A stretch of 54,894 bases of DNA from Flavobacteriales bacterium (GCA_002696275.1 NZRO01000025.1:9062-63955); one strand, 5' to 3'. Numbered from the stretch's first letter, positions 1 to 8,740 are shown. A program made the numbers and translations. The notes: generated by a model not told the origin, from the letters alone.

Positions 1-2079
1 TACTTTAAAGATAAGGGCTTTAATAACATTAAGGTAAACTACACTACAGAAGACGATAAATCGACATTAAATGCATCAACATTAACATTTAATATTGAAA
101 AAGGAGAAAAAGTAAAAATAAAAGAAATAATAATTCATGGTAGAGAGTTAAGAAAAAATACGAACAAAACATTTTACAACCAATATATCTACATGAATTA
201 TGAGAAGAATACTTACGCACTCTCTGACTATACAATTAGCAAAGCAATGAAAGAAACTAAAACCAAAAAATGGTGGAGATTTTTTAAAGTTTCTAAATTT
301 AATGAAGAAAATTTGGAAACAGATTTGCAAAATATTATTAGTAAATACAACGAAAAAGGATATCGAGACGCAAGAATACTAAAAGACACAAACTATCTTA
401 ACTCAGATAATACTCTTACAATTGAAGTTTGGGTACATGAGGGAAATCCTTTCACTTTCAGAAACATCAGTTTTGTGGGAAATACAAAGTATACAAATGA
501 AGAATTACAAAAGATTCTTTCTATAGAAAGTGGGGATATCTTTGATAAATCTGTTTTAGATAGTAGAATTTATGGGAATCCAAATGGAACAGATATTAGT
601 TCCTTATACTTAGATGATGGTTATCTTTTCTTTAATGCAACGCCTATAGAAACTGCAACAGAAAATAATGAAATTGACCTTGAAATTAGAATTTATGAAG
701 GCCAACAAGCTAGAGTAAATAAAATAAACGTGAATGGAAACACAAAAACAAACGACCATGTTATAATGAGAGAGATTAGAACGAAACCTGGAGATTTGTT
801 TAAAAGGTCTGATATCATTAGGACACAAAGAGAATTAGCTACTCTAGATTATTTTAATCCTGAAACACTAGGAAATATCGATATTCAACCTGACCCTGTT
901 AGAAACACTGTAGATATTATCTATAATGTAGAGGAGAAATCTTCTGACAAGATACAGCTACAAGGAGGATGGGGAGCAGGAAGAGTTATTGGGACCTTAA
1001 TGTTTGAGTTTAAGAATTTTTCAACACGAAACTTCTTTAAACCAAGATATTGGGACCCTCTTCCTTCAGGGGATGGACAGAGGTTAATTGTTTCCGCTTC
1101 TTCTAATGGAGTATATTATCAAAACTATAGAGTGTCCTTTATTGAACCATGGTTAGGAGGAAAAAAGCCTACATCTTTAAGTGTATCCTTATATAGAAAT
1201 ATATTTTCAAATGGACAAGAACAAGAAAATAGAGAATCTACACAAATATCTGGAGTTAATATTGGAATAGGAAAAAGATTACAAGTTCCTGATGACTTTT
1301 TTATATTTAGAAATTCTTTAGGATTTCAGCAATACAAGTTAGACAATTCTCAATCCTTCTTTAGTTTTACCGATGGGACTTCTAACGATATTAATTATAG
1401 TATAACCCTTGAGAGGGAATCTGTTGATCAGATTACATATCCTAGAAGAGGGTCTTTCTTTAGTTTAAATGTCAAAGCAACTCCGCCATATTCCTTATTT
1501 GATGATATCGATGACTATTCTAATATGTCTGATCAGGAAAGATATAAATTTATGGAATACTACAAATGGAATTTCAAATCAAAATGGTATTCTGCAATTA
1601 CAGATAAATTAGTTTTAGCTACAAGAGCAGAAATGGGTTTCTTAGGTATGTATAACCAAGATATAGGAGCTGCTCCATTTGGAAGGTTTTACTTAGGAGG
1701 TGATGGAATGAGCGGAATGGGATATCAATTTGATGGAAGAGAATTAATTTCATTAAGGGGATATTCTAATAATTCTGTTTCTCCTCAAACAGGAGGTACA
1801 ATATTTAATCGTTATAGTGCGGAACTTAGATATGCTATTAGTTTAAACCCCGCTTCTACAGTTTATGCACTTGGATTTTTAGAAGCCGGTAATGCGTGGG
1901 ATAATTTTGATTACTTCAATCCATTTTCTGTAAAAAGATCTTTTGGACTTGGAGTTAGGATTACAATTCCAATGATGGGACTTATGGGGCTTGATTATGG
2001 CTGGGGATTAGATGATATACCTGGAAATCCCGATGCTAATATCGGACAATTCCACTTTTCTATAGGACAAAACTTTTAA
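1..2079 (+). CDS. bamA: Outer-membrane protein assembly factor BamA (5' truncated by window edge)
   Basis: This is the central subunit of the BAM complex, which inserts beta-barrel proteins into the outer membrane. The frame is open from base 1 (YFKDKGFNNIKV...), so the ATG at 193 in the ORF track is internal; about 692 residues are visible. Residues 1 to about 305 look like POTRA modules (GYRDARILKDT, FVGNTKYTNEELQKIL, INVNGNTKTNDHVIMREIRT). The rest is an Omp85 barrel with GWGAGRVIGTLMFEF at its start and FHFSIGQNF at its end; the terminal aromatic is the usual BAM recognition signal. The signal peptide and first POTRA must lie upstream of the window. It is followed 11 nt later by two Skp-like periplasmic chaperone genes, the common Flavobacteriales order. 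Identification is firm; only the 5' end is missing. Confidence 0.95.
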   Translation, partial: YFKDKGFNNIKVNYTTEDDKSTLNASTLTFNIEKGEKVKIKEIIIHGRELRKNTNKTFYNQYIYMNYEKNTYALSDYTISKAMKETKTKKWWRFFKVSKFNEENLETDLQNIISKYNEKGYRDARILKDTNYLNSDNTLTIEVWVHEGNPFTFRNISFVGNTKYTNEELQKILSIESGDIFDKSVLDSRIYGNPNGTDISSLYLDDGYLFFNATPIETATENNEIDLEIRIYEGQQARVNKINVNGNTKTNDHVIMREIRTKPGDLFKRSDIIRTQRELATLDYFNPETLGNIDIQPDPVRNTVDIIYNVEEKSSDKIQLQGGWGAGRVIGTLMFEFKNFSTRNFFKPRYWDPLPSGDGQRLIVSASSNGVYYQNYRVSFIEPWLGGKKPTSLSVSLYRNIFSNGQEQENRESTQISGVNIGIGKRLQVPDDFFIFRNSLGFQQYKLDNSQSFFSFTDGTSNDINYSITLERESVDQITYPRRGSFFSLNVKATPPYSLFDDIDDYSNMSDQERYKFMEYYKWNFKSKWYSAITDKLVLATRAEMGFLGMYNQDIGAAPFGRFYLGGDGMSGMGYQFDGRELISLRGYSNNSVSPQTGGTIFNRYSAELRYAISLNPASTVYALGFLEAGNAWDNFDYFNPFSVKRSFGLGVRITIPMMGLMGLDYGWGLDDIPGNPDANIGQFHFSIGQNF

Positions 2080-2090
2080 AAAAATAAATT

Positions 2091-2606
2091 ATGAAATTAT
2101 TTAAAAAACTATTCTTTTTTACACTTCTACTTTTTACTTCATTTGGAACATATGCCCAAAAGTTTGCATATGTAGATTCAGATTATATTCTTACAAAAAT
2201 CCCTGACTTTGTTCAGGCAGAAGAAAAAATAAATGACTTTACAGAACAATGGCAATCTGAAATTGAAGCTGCATATGCTGAAGTAGATCAAATGTATCGA
2301 GATTATCAATCTGAACAAGTTTTATTAACTAACGAGATGAAATTAAAAAGAGAAGAAGCTATTATTTCAAAAGAAAAATCTGTACAATCACTACAACAAA
2401 AATATTTCGGGAAAAATGGTGAGTTATATAAAAAGAGACAAGAACTGATAAAACCAATTCAAGATAGAATTTTTGATGCGGTCCAACAATTGGCGGCCAA
2501 TAACAAATATTCTGTTATTTTTGACGCTTCAAGTGATTTAATCATGTTATATTCTAATCCTGACTTAGATAAAAGTGATAAGGTTTTAGAATTAATGGGA
2601 TATTAA
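2091..2606 (+). CDS. OmpH/Skp-family periplasmic chaperone (first copy)
   Basis: A 171-aa secreted protein. The N-terminus is a Sec signal peptide (KKLFFFTLLLFTSFGTYAQ, cleavage probably after TYA), followed by the OmpH/Skp opening motif KFAYVDSDYILTKIP. Residues about 45 to 125 are charged and helical and would form the coiled-coil tentacles, and the end (YSVIFDASSDLIMLYSNPDLD) is the typical beta-strand closing of the family. Skp proteins hold unfolded outer-membrane proteins in the periplasm and hand them to BamA. Its position 11 nt after bamA and 24 nt before a second copy supports one operon. Family assignment is strong; the role as an OMP chaperone is inferred from the family and the location. 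Confidence 0.9.
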   Translation: MKLFKKLFFFTLLLFTSFGTYAQKFAYVDSDYILTKIPDFVQAEEKINDFTEQWQSEIEAAYAEVDQMYRDYQSEQVLLTNEMKLKREEAIISKEKSVQSLQQKYFGKNGELYKKRQELIKPIQDRIFDAVQQLAANNKYSVIFDASSDLIMLYSNPDLDKSDKVLELMGY

Positions 2607-2630
2607 TTAATAAATTAAACTTAAAAATAA

Positions 2631-3125
2631 ATGAAAAAAATAGGATTATTAGCATTATTTGCATTGTTAAACTTTAGCACTTATGCTCAAAAATTTGGAC
2701 ACCTTAATGCTCAAGAGTTGATTTCTATCATGCCAGAAAGAGACAAAGCTGTAGAACAGTTGCAAGATTATGCAAAAGGATTAGAAAGTCAGTTAATGTC
2801 TATGCAAGCAGAATATCAATCTATGATTGAAGATTATCAAAACAATGAGGCTAGTTATGATGATCTTACAAAACAAGATAAGATTGCAGAAATCCAAGGA
2901 TTAGAACAAAGAATAACTACATTTCAACAATCTGCTCAAAGTTCATTACAAAATAAAGAAATAGAACTTTTAAAACCTATTGAAGAAAAAGCACAAAATG
3001 CAATTAACATAGTTGCTGAAAAAGGAAAGTATACTTATATCTTAGACTCAAGTTCAGGAATTCTTTTATACTCAAAAGAAAGTGAAGATATACTAGATAA
3101 AGTAAAAAAAGAATTAGGACTTTAA
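2631..3125 (+). CDS. OmpH/Skp-family periplasmic chaperone (second copy)
   Basis: A 164-aa paralogue of the preceding gene. It has a signal peptide (MKKIGLLALFALLNFSTYAQ), the start motif KFGHLNAQELISIMPER, a Gln/Glu-rich coiled coil over residues about 40 to 115, and the closing motif YTYILDSSSGILLYS. Its sequence has diverged clearly from the first copy, so the tandem duplication is old. It is the last gene before a strong rho-independent hairpin at 3146-3172, which makes bamA-skp-skp the probable transcription unit. It probably chaperones outer-membrane proteins; whether the two copies serve different clients cannot be seen here. Confidence 0.9.
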   Translation: MKKIGLLALFALLNFSTYAQKFGHLNAQELISIMPERDKAVEQLQDYAKGLESQLMSMQAEYQSMIEDYQNNEASYDDLTKQDKIAEIQGLEQRITTFQQSAQSSLQNKEIELLKPIEEKAQNAINIVAEKGKYTYILDSSSGILLYSKESEDILDKVKKELGL

Positions 3126-3145
3126 CACAAAATCCTAACATTTAT

Positions 3146-3172
3146 AAAAAGCATCTTGAAGATGCTTTTTTT
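3146..3172 (+). terminator. Rho-independent terminator after bamA-skp-skp
   Basis: AAAAAGCATC and GATGCTTTTTTT form a 10-bp stem with a TTGAA loop and a closing T-run. It lies 20 nt after the second skp gene and about 13 nt before murI. Confidence 0.85.
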
Positions 3173-3185
3173 ATATCTTTAACTC

Positions 3186-3986
3186 ATGAAAAACTCGCCT
3201 ATAGGTATTTTTGACTCAGGTATTGGTGGACTTACGGTGGCAAATGCTATAAAAAAGGTTCTACCAAATGAAAATATTATTTATTTCGGAGACACAGAAC
3301 ATCTTCCTTATGGAGAAAAATCTAAAGACTCTATACAGATTTTTAGTAGAAAAATAATTCGATTTTTGATTAAAAAGAATTGTAAAGTTATTGTAATTGC
3401 GTGTAACTCTGCATCTTCCGTTTCAGATAATAGTGTCTTAAACTACTCAGACAATAAGAAAGTGTTTAATGTAATTGACCCCGTTGTAAAAGAAGTTGTA
3501 AAAGTATGTGCTAATTATAACATTGGGGTTATCGGAACAAAAGCAACTATAAGGTCGGGAATCTATACAAATAAAATAAAAGAATTATGTAATAGTGCAA
3601 ATGTAAGTTCTTTGACAACTCCTTTATTAGCTCCAATGATAGAAGAAGGATTTGTTAATGAAGAAATAAGTAAGAAAGTAATTTCAAACTATCTCTCAGA
3701 CCCTATATTAAAGAATATTGATCATTTAATCTTAGCTTGTACACATTACCCATTAATTCAGAATGAAATAAATGAATATTATAAAGGGAAAGTAAATGTT
3801 ATTGACTCCGCTAAGATTGTTGCTAATCATATTACAGAATACTTAAAAGTAGAAAATTTATTAAAGGAAACAAAAGTCATGGAGCATCATTTTTATGTTT
3901 CCAATTATACTGAATCTTTTGAAAAAAGTGCAAGATTCTTTTTTAAAGAAGAAGTAAAATTAGAAGAAGTTAATCTTCATCTATAA
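3186..3986 (+). CDS. murI: Glutamate racemase
   Basis: Converts L-glutamate to D-glutamate for peptidoglycan; cofactor-independent and cytoplasmic. The 266-aa length is normal. Visible signatures are PIGIFDSGIGGLTVANAI at the N-terminus, the first catalytic cysteine in VIACNSASS (Cys73) and the second in LILACTHYPLI (Cys185). The start follows a -7-like TATCTTTA by only 4 nt (one mismatch to TAnnTTTG), so it may be transcribed separately from the bamA operon with almost no leader. The 3' end runs 17 bp into the convergent carbonic-anhydrase-like gene. Confidence 0.95.
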   Translation: MKNSPIGIFDSGIGGLTVANAIKKVLPNENIIYFGDTEHLPYGEKSKDSIQIFSRKIIRFLIKKNCKVIVIACNSASSVSDNSVLNYSDNKKVFNVIDPVVKEVVKVCANYNIGVIGTKATIRSGIYTNKIKELCNSANVSSLTTPLLAPMIEEGFVNEEISKKVISNYLSDPILKNIDHLILACTHYPLIQNEINEYYKGKVNVIDSAKIVANHITEYLKVENLLKETKVMEHHFYVSNYTESFEKSARFFFKEEVKLEEVNLHL

Positions 3987-4491
3987 ACCAAGAAGAATAC
4001 AACACATAATTTTCTGAAATTCCAGAAATCAATCTATTAATCCTTTCCTCATCTAAATCTTTTACTTTGTTTGCGGGTACTCCAGCAAAAATAGTACCAG
4101 AATTCACAACAGTTCCCTCCAACACTACTGATCCTGCTGCTACAATAGAATTACTTTCAATAATTGCTCCATCCATAATAACAGACCCCATTCCAATCAA
4201 TACATTATCTTTAATAGTACAGCCATGGACTATTGCGTTATGTCCAATAGAAACATTGTTTCCAATTATAGTTGAGGCCTTTTTATATGTACAATGTACA
4301 ACTGCGCCATCCTGAATATTTACCTTATTACCTATTTCAATGGAATTTACATCTCCTCTAATAACTGTTTGGAACCATACACTACAGTTGTCTCCCATTT
4401 TAACATCTCCAACCACTGTAGCGTTTTCTGCCAAATAAATATTTTCTCCAAAAACTGGAAAGATTCCTTTTACCTCTTTTATTAGTGCCAT
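3970..4491 (-). CDS. Gamma-carbonic-anhydrase-like hexapeptide protein
   Basis: A 173-aa left-handed beta-helix protein made of hexapeptide repeats (IYLAENATVVGDV, CSVWFQTVIRGDVNSIEIG, KVNIQDGAVVHC, SIGHNAIVHGC). The three histidines that bind zinc in gamma carbonic anhydrases and YrdA/PaaY relatives are present at about His66, His84 and His89. Such proteins form trimers with metal at subunit interfaces. Many YrdA/PaaY-like members have weak or unproven carbonic anhydrase activity, so the substrate is uncertain. The gene is divergent from nfu and overlaps murI tail to tail by 17 bp. The family call is secure; the reaction is inferred. Confidence 0.85.
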   Translation of the reverse strand: MALIKEVKGIFPVFGENIYLAENATVVGDVKMGDNCSVWFQTVIRGDVNSIEIGNKVNIQDGAVVHCTYKKASTIIGNNVSIGHNAIVHGCTIKDNVLIGMGSVIMDGAIIESNSIVAAGSVVLEGTVVNSGTIFAGVPANKVKDLDEERINRLISGISENYVLYSSWFIDED

Positions 4492-4505
4492 AATAATATT
4501 GTTAG

Positions 4506-4513
4506 TATTTTTG
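4506..4513 (+). promoter_or_regulatory. -7 promoter element for nfu
   Basis: TATTTTTG matches the Bacteroidota TAnnTTTG consensus and is followed by CA; it ends 21 nt before the nfu start codon. Confidence 0.6.
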
Positions 4514-4534
4514 CAAATGTAAAAAATAAGATTT

Positions 4535-5128
4535 ATGAACTATAGTATATATGCAGAAAGCACTCCTAATCCAGAAGTGATGAAATTTGTTAGTAATCGT
4601 ATGCTTGCAGATAAAAGCTTAGAAATATTAAATCCTTCTGAATCGAAAAAAATTCCTATTGCATACGAATTATTTAAACTTCCTTTTGTTAAGAGTATTT
4701 TTATTAGTTCAAACTTTGTTTCTATTACAAAAACTGAAGATGTAGAATGGCAAGATATTGCTCTTCAATTAAGGACTTATATTACGGATTTTCTAAATTC
4801 TATAGAGATTATTAATCACACTGAATCTATAACTACTACTATTAAAGAAAATTCTGAATCTGTAAAAGAAGTAAAAATAGAAGAAGAAACAGAATTTGAG
4901 GGATCAGAAAAAGAAATTGCTGATTTGTTGGATGAATATATAAGACCTGCTGTTGAGGGAGATGGAGGATCTATAACATTACATTCATTTAAAGATGGAA
5001 TAGTTAGTGTAACCCTAAGTGGCGCATGTAATGGTTGTCCTTCCTCAACTGTAACTCTTAAACAAGGAATTGAAGGATTACTAAAACAAAAAATGGGAGA
5101 CAAAATTGTAAAAGTAGTTGCAAGATAA
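4535..5128 (+). CDS. Nfu-type Fe-S cluster carrier protein
   Basis: A 197-aa two-domain scaffold/carrier that delivers [4Fe-4S] clusters to client enzymes. Residues 3 to 88 match the Nfu N-terminal domain (YAESTPNPEVMKFVSN). An acidic linker follows at about 95 to 125. The C-terminal NifU domain contains the cluster-binding Cys-x2-Cys in SGACNGCPSSTV (Cys165, Cys168). The gene lies between a carbonic-anhydrase-like gene and a ferredoxin, close to korAB; both are Fe-S proteins and plausible clients, but that link is inferred from position only. A shared hairpin follows the stop codon. Confidence 0.92.
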   Translation: MNYSIYAESTPNPEVMKFVSNRMLADKSLEILNPSESKKIPIAYELFKLPFVKSIFISSNFVSITKTEDVEWQDIALQLRTYITDFLNSIEIINHTESITTTIKENSESVKEVKIEEETEFEGSEKEIADLLDEYIRPAVEGDGGSITLHSFKDGIVSVTLSGACNGCPSSTVTLKQGIEGLLKQKMGDKIVKVVAR

Positions 5129-5130
5129 AA

Positions 5131-5158
5131 AAAAAGGATCAGAAATCTGACCCTTTTT
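5131..5158. terminator. Bidirectional terminator between nfu and ferredoxin
   Basis: AAAAAGGaTCAGA and TCTGAcCCTTTTT form a 13-position stem with one mismatch and a very short AA loop, flanked by A and T runs on both sides. It can therefore end transcription of both convergent genes. Confidence 0.8.
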
Positions 5159-5177
5159 AATATACTTTATAAGAATT

Positions 5178-5489
5178 TTATGCGTGAAGCTTATCTTTTT
5201 TAGCAAGTAATTCTTCTTCTGTTTCAACATTATCTTCGTCTTGAATACAACAATCAACTGGACATACTGCAGCACATGCAGGTTCTTCATTAAACCCTTT
5301 ACATTCTGTACATTTATCTGTCGCTATATAGAAGAACTCATCTGAAAAAGCTTCATGTTCATCATCATCTTGCATAGTTGTACCATCAGAAAACTTCCAG
5401 TTTTCTTCTGGTGCATAAATTGCATTGTTTGGACATTCTGGCTCACAAGCCTCACAATTAATACAATCATCTGTTATTTTAATTGCCAT
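5178..5489 (-). CDS. 2[4Fe-4S] ferredoxin (Alvin-type)
   Basis: A 103-aa low-potential electron carrier. The first cluster motif is CINCEACEPECP (Cys9, 12, 15, 19). The second is Cys60-x2-Cys63-x8-Cys72-x3-Cys76 (CTECKGFNEEPACAAVCP), the spacing seen in Allochromatium-type ferredoxins, followed by two extra cysteines (DCC, 80-81). An acidic insertion of about 35 residues separates the motifs, and the tail is also acidic. The start is fixed by a -7 element 18 nt upstream. It is divergent from korA, whose enzyme needs a ferredoxin acceptor and carries no extra Fe-S domain in its beta subunit, so this protein is the natural candidate partner. That pairing is inference. Confidence 0.92.
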   Translation of the reverse strand: MAIKITDDCINCEACEPECPNNAIYAPEENWKFSDGTTMQDDDEHEAFSDEFFYIATDKCTECKGFNEEPACAAVCPVDCCIQDEDNVETEEELLAKKDKLHA

Positions 5490-5507
5490 TTTTTAATTTT
5501 TATTTTA

Positions 5508-5515
5508 CAAAAATA
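5508..5515 (-). promoter_or_regulatory. -7 promoter element for the ferredoxin gene
   Basis: On the minus strand the bases read TATTTTTG, a full match to TAnnTTTG, 18 nt from the ATG. It lies in the 164-bp divergent region shared with korA. Confidence 0.6.
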
Positions 5516-5617
5516 TATATTTTTTTTTATGATTCAAAATTCAAAAATAATTTATTCTGATTCTAAATTGCGTACAAAAAAAATAGTAATCATAACATAA
5601 AGTACAATCAAGCTTTG

Positions 5618-5625
5618 TATTTTTG
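5618..5625 (+). promoter_or_regulatory. -7 promoter element for korAB
   Basis: TATTTTTG followed by CA, ending 28 nt before the korA ATG; matches TAnnTTTG. Confidence 0.6.
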
Positions 5626-5653
5626 CAATCATTAAATTCTACCTATCCTAATA

Positions 5654-7492
5654 ATGGACAATACTAAAGTAGTTGATTTAGAAAAAGTTGTAATTAAATT
5701 TGCTGGAGATTCTGGTGACGGAATGCAACTTACCGGGACTCAATTTACCGATACTTCTGCTTTATTAGGTAATGACCTAGCTACTTTTCCCGATTATCCC
5801 GCTGAAATTAGAGCTCCTCAGGGTACTGTTGCTGGTGTTTCTGGGTTTCAGATTCATATAGGTAGAATTGACATTAATACGCCTGGAGATATTGCTGATG
5901 TTTTAGTAGCGATGAATCCAGCTGCATTAAAAGCAAATAAAAGCTGGATAAAAAAAGGTGGCACAATAATTGTAAATATTGATTCTTTTACAAAAAAAGA
6001 TTTTGCAAAAGCTGGATATGAAAACTCTCCTTTGGAAGACAGTTCTTTTGAAGGATTTAATATAATTGAAGCTCCTATAACAAAACTTACAAGAGAAACA
6101 CTTAAAGACTCAGGCTTAGATGGTAAAAGTATTGGTAGAGCAAAAAATATGTTTGCTTTAGGGATAGTTTATTGGATGTTTAATAGACCCATGGAACAAA
6201 CCGAAAACTTCCTAAAAAAGAAATTTGAAAAACGAGCAGATGTTGTAGAAGCAAATATAAAAGTTTTACATGCTGGCTATAATTTTGCCGATACTATTGA
6301 GGCTTTATCTTCTTCTTATACAGTTTTGTCTGCAAATTTGGAAAAAGGATCCTATAGAAACGTAATGGGAAACCAGGCAATTGCTTGGGGATTTCTCGCT
6401 GCATCTCAAAATGCTAATAAAGAATTATTTCTAGGTTCTTATCCAATAACACCAGCATCTGATATTCTACATGAGCTTGCAAAACATAAAAACCTTGGAG
6501 TTAAAACTTTTCAAGCAGAGGATGAGATTGCTGGTATTTGTTCTGCAATTGGAGCCAGTTTTGCCGGAAATCTAGGTATCACAACAACATCAGGTCCTGG
6601 TTTTGCATTAAAAGGAGAAGCTCTGGGGCTAGCAATAATGACAGAACTTCCTTTAGTTGTTGTAGATGTGCAAAGAGGAGGGCCGTCAACTGGACTACCT
6701 ACAAAAACAGAACAATCTGATCTATTTCAAGCTCTATACGGAAGAAATGGAGAAAGTCCATCTGTAGTTTTAGCATGTTCAACTCCTGCAAATTGCTTTG
6801 ACTGGTCATATATGGCGTCCAAAATTACATTAGAGTATAATACTCCTGTAGTGTTACTTTCTGATGGATATCTAGGTAACGGGGCTGAACCATGGAAAAT
6901 AAAATATTGTTCTGATATGCCAGCTATTAAGCCCAATATTGCTAAAGAAGGGGAAGAATACCAACCATATCAAAGAGATAATAATACACTCTCTAGAAAA
7001 ATAGCAATCCCCGGAACCAAAGGATTAGAACATAGAATTGGCGGATTAGAAAAGGAAGATATTACAGGAAATGTATCTTATGATCCTAAAAATCATGAGA
7101 ATATGTGTTCTCTTAGAGCTGAAAAAATAAAAAGAATTTCAGATGCAATACCAAATCAGAAAATATTTGGAATGGAGGATGCGGAGTTACTAGTTGTTGG
7201 TTGGGGAGGAACTTATGGTTCCTTGTATTCTGCTGTAGATAATCTAATAAAAGAGGGGCAGAATATTGCTCTTTGTCAGTTTAATTACATTAATCCTTTA
7301 CCAAAAAATACAGGAGATATATTAAAAAAATTTAAAAAGATTGTTGTATGCGAATTAAATTCTGGTCAGTTTGCAAATTATTTAAGAATGAATTTTCAGG
7401 GTATTGAATTTGAACAATACAACAAATTACAAGGACTTCCATTTACAACGATAGAATTAGAGTCTTATTTTAAAACTTTACTAGAAGAATAA
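5654..7492 (+). CDS. korA: 2-oxoglutarate:ferredoxin oxidoreductase, fused gamma-alpha subunit
   Basis: With KorB it interconverts 2-oxoglutarate plus CoA and succinyl-CoA plus CO2, using ferredoxin as electron carrier. The 612-aa length fits the fused gamma-alpha form. Residues about 10 to 190 are the gamma domain (VIKFAGDSGDGMQLTGTQF, YPAEIRAPQGTVAGVSGFQI). From about 235 the alpha domain starts (GNQAIAWGFLAASQ) with the substrate-loop signature SYPITPASDILHELAKH and then GFALKGEALGLAIMTELPLV. It is separated from korB by 1 nt, so the subunits are coupled. Other 2-oxoacid substrates, such as pyruvate or branched-chain acids, cannot be fully excluded from sequence, but the gamma-alpha plus short-beta layout favours 2-oxoglutarate. 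Confidence 0.9.
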   Translation: MDNTKVVDLEKVVIKFAGDSGDGMQLTGTQFTDTSALLGNDLATFPDYPAEIRAPQGTVAGVSGFQIHIGRIDINTPGDIADVLVAMNPAALKANKSWIKKGGTIIVNIDSFTKKDFAKAGYENSPLEDSSFEGFNIIEAPITKLTRETLKDSGLDGKSIGRAKNMFALGIVYWMFNRPMEQTENFLKKKFEKRADVVEANIKVLHAGYNFADTIEALSSSYTVLSANLEKGSYRNVMGNQAIAWGFLAASQNANKELFLGSYPITPASDILHELAKHKNLGVKTFQAEDEIAGICSAIGASFAGNLGITTTSGPGFALKGEALGLAIMTELPLVVVDVQRGGPSTGLPTKTEQSDLFQALYGRNGESPSVVLACSTPANCFDWSYMASKITLEYNTPVVLLSDGYLGNGAEPWKIKYCSDMPAIKPNIAKEGEEYQPYQRDNNTLSRKIAIPGTKGLEHRIGGLEKEDITGNVSYDPKNHENMCSLRAEKIKRISDAIPNQKIFGMEDAELLVVGWGGTYGSLYSAVDNLIKEGQNIALCQFNYINPLPKNTGDILKKFKKIVVCELNSGQFANYLRMNFQGIEFEQYNKLQGLPFTTIELESYFKTLLEE

Positions 7493-7493
7493 T

Positions 7494-8498
7494 ATGGAAG
7501 ATTTAACAAATAAAGATTTTTCAAGTAATCAAGAAGTAAGATGGTGTCCTGGATGTGGTGATTACGCAATATTAAGGTCCATGCAAAAAGCTCTTCCTCA
7601 ATTGAAGAGAAAAAAAGAAGATTTTGTATTTATTTCGGGTATTGGATGTTCCTCTCGTTTCCCTTATTATATGGATACTTATGGTTTTCATTCCATTCAT
7701 GGAAGAGCCCCTGCCTTTGCTACTGGAATGAAACTAGCAAATCCTAATCTAAGTGTATGGCAAATAACAGGAGATGGAGATGCTTTAGCTATTGGAGGGA
7801 ATCATTTTATACATGCTTTAAGAAGAAATATTGATATTAATATTTTACTCTTTAATAATGAAATTTATGGATTAACAAAAGGACAGTTTTCTCCTACTTC
7901 TAAAAAAGGTATAAAAACAAAATCAAATCCTCATGGAACTACTGATGAACCGTTTTCTCCTTCCGATCTAGCTATTGGAGCTCAAGGATCTTTCTTCGCA
8001 AGAGTAGTAGATACTAATCCTAAGTTAATGCAAAAGATTTTTGTGGAAGCAGAAAGTCATAGAGGAACTTCCTTGATTGAAATATTACAAAACTGTGTTA
8101 TTTTTAACGATAAAACATTTGCTCCTATTACAGCAAAAGAAGTGAAACATGAGTCTCAACTTATTTTAGAGCATGGTAAACCAATGCTTTTTGGTGCAGA
8201 ATTGAATAAAGGAATAGTATTGAATGGATTTAAATTAGAAGTTGTAACAATTGGAGAAAATGGAATGACTGAAGATGATATTTTAGTGCATAATGCAAAA
8301 GAACAAGATCCTACCTTACATATGATGTTGGCACGAATGAGACCTCCAGAATTTCCTGCTGCACTTGGTATTATAAGAGCGGTAGACAGACCTACTTTTG
8401 ATAGCGGTGTACTTTCTCAATTAGAATACGAAAAAGAGAATGCAGAGTTTAATTCAGTAGATGAGTTATTACAAAGTGGAGAAACGTGGCAGATTTAA
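7494..8498 (+). CDS. korB: 2-oxoglutarate:ferredoxin oxidoreductase, beta subunit
   Basis: The 334-aa thiamine-diphosphate subunit. The ThDP motif is GDGDALAIGGNHFIHALRRN at about 93-112, continued by LFNNEIYGLTKGQFSPTS. The four cysteines expected to hold the single [4Fe-4S] cluster are visible: Cys18 and Cys21 (WCPGCGDY), Cys52 (GIGCSSRFPYY) and Cys201 (LQNCVIFND). There is no appended ferredoxin domain, so an external ferredoxin is required. Its gene pair with korA is typical of aerobic Bacteroidota as well as anaerobes. No clear terminator follows; the next 338 bp hold a small minus-strand ORF and the promoter of the MORN gene. Confidence 0.92.
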   Translation: MEDLTNKDFSSNQEVRWCPGCGDYAILRSMQKALPQLKRKKEDFVFISGIGCSSRFPYYMDTYGFHSIHGRAPAFATGMKLANPNLSVWQITGDGDALAIGGNHFIHALRRNIDINILLFNNEIYGLTKGQFSPTSKKGIKTKSNPHGTTDEPFSPSDLAIGAQGSFFARVVDTNPKLMQKIFVEAESHRGTSLIEILQNCVIFNDKTFAPITAKEVKHESQLILEHGKPMLFGAELNKGIVLNGFKLEVVTIGENGMTEDDILVHNAKEQDPTLHMMLARMRPPEFPAALGIIRAVDRPTFDSGVLSQLEYEKENAEFNSVDELLQSGETWQI

Positions 8499-8548
8499 AG
8501 AATTGTATTCCAAAAATAAGAACTAATCAACTAAAAAAACCTAAAAAA

Positions 8549-8728
8549 TTAATTAGACTTTCTAAATATTAGATATAGTAAAAAACCAGCAATTAATGCA
8601 AGGAAGCCTTTCAACCAACCTAATTCACTAGATAATATTTCTGATTCCTGTAGCCAAGAGAGAACAGCAAACATAATCCCAAAGGATGAAATGAACAGCC
8701 AAATCTCTTTCTTTAAATTACTTTTCAC
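8549..8728 (-). CDS. Small two-helix membrane protein, 59 aa (not in ORF track)
   Basis: Reading the minus strand from a GTG at 8726-8728 gives a 59-aa protein with a basic N-terminus (MKSNLKKEIW), a hydrophobic helix (LFISSFGIMFAVLSWL), a short acidic turn (QESEILSSELG) and a second helix (GFLALIAGFLLYLIF) ending in RKSN. The layout is a clean two-pass hairpin with positive ends. A perfect -7 element ends 4 nt before the GTG, so the start codon would fall at or next to the transcription start. This gene explains most of the 338-bp gap between korB and the MORN gene. I do not recognise the family. The ORF may have been missed because of its length and GTG start. Confidence 0.6.
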   Translation of the reverse strand: MKSNLKKEIWLFISSFGIMFAVLSWLQESEILSSELGWLKGFLALIAGFLLYLIFRKSN

Positions 8729-8732
8729 AAAG

Positions 8733-8740
8733 CAAATTTA
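8733..8740 (-). promoter_or_regulatory. -7 promoter element for the 59-aa membrane ORF
   Basis: Minus strand TAAATTTG then CTTT then GTG. It is an exact TAnnTTTG match with a 4-nt gap to the proposed start codon. Confidence 0.5.

Noticed and set aside
5654-8498. korAB read as pyruvate:ferredoxin oxidoreductase
   Set aside because: The fused gamma-alpha plus short beta organisation and lack of a delta ferredoxin subunit fit the 2-oxoglutarate enzyme of Bacteroidota better; not excluded absolutely.
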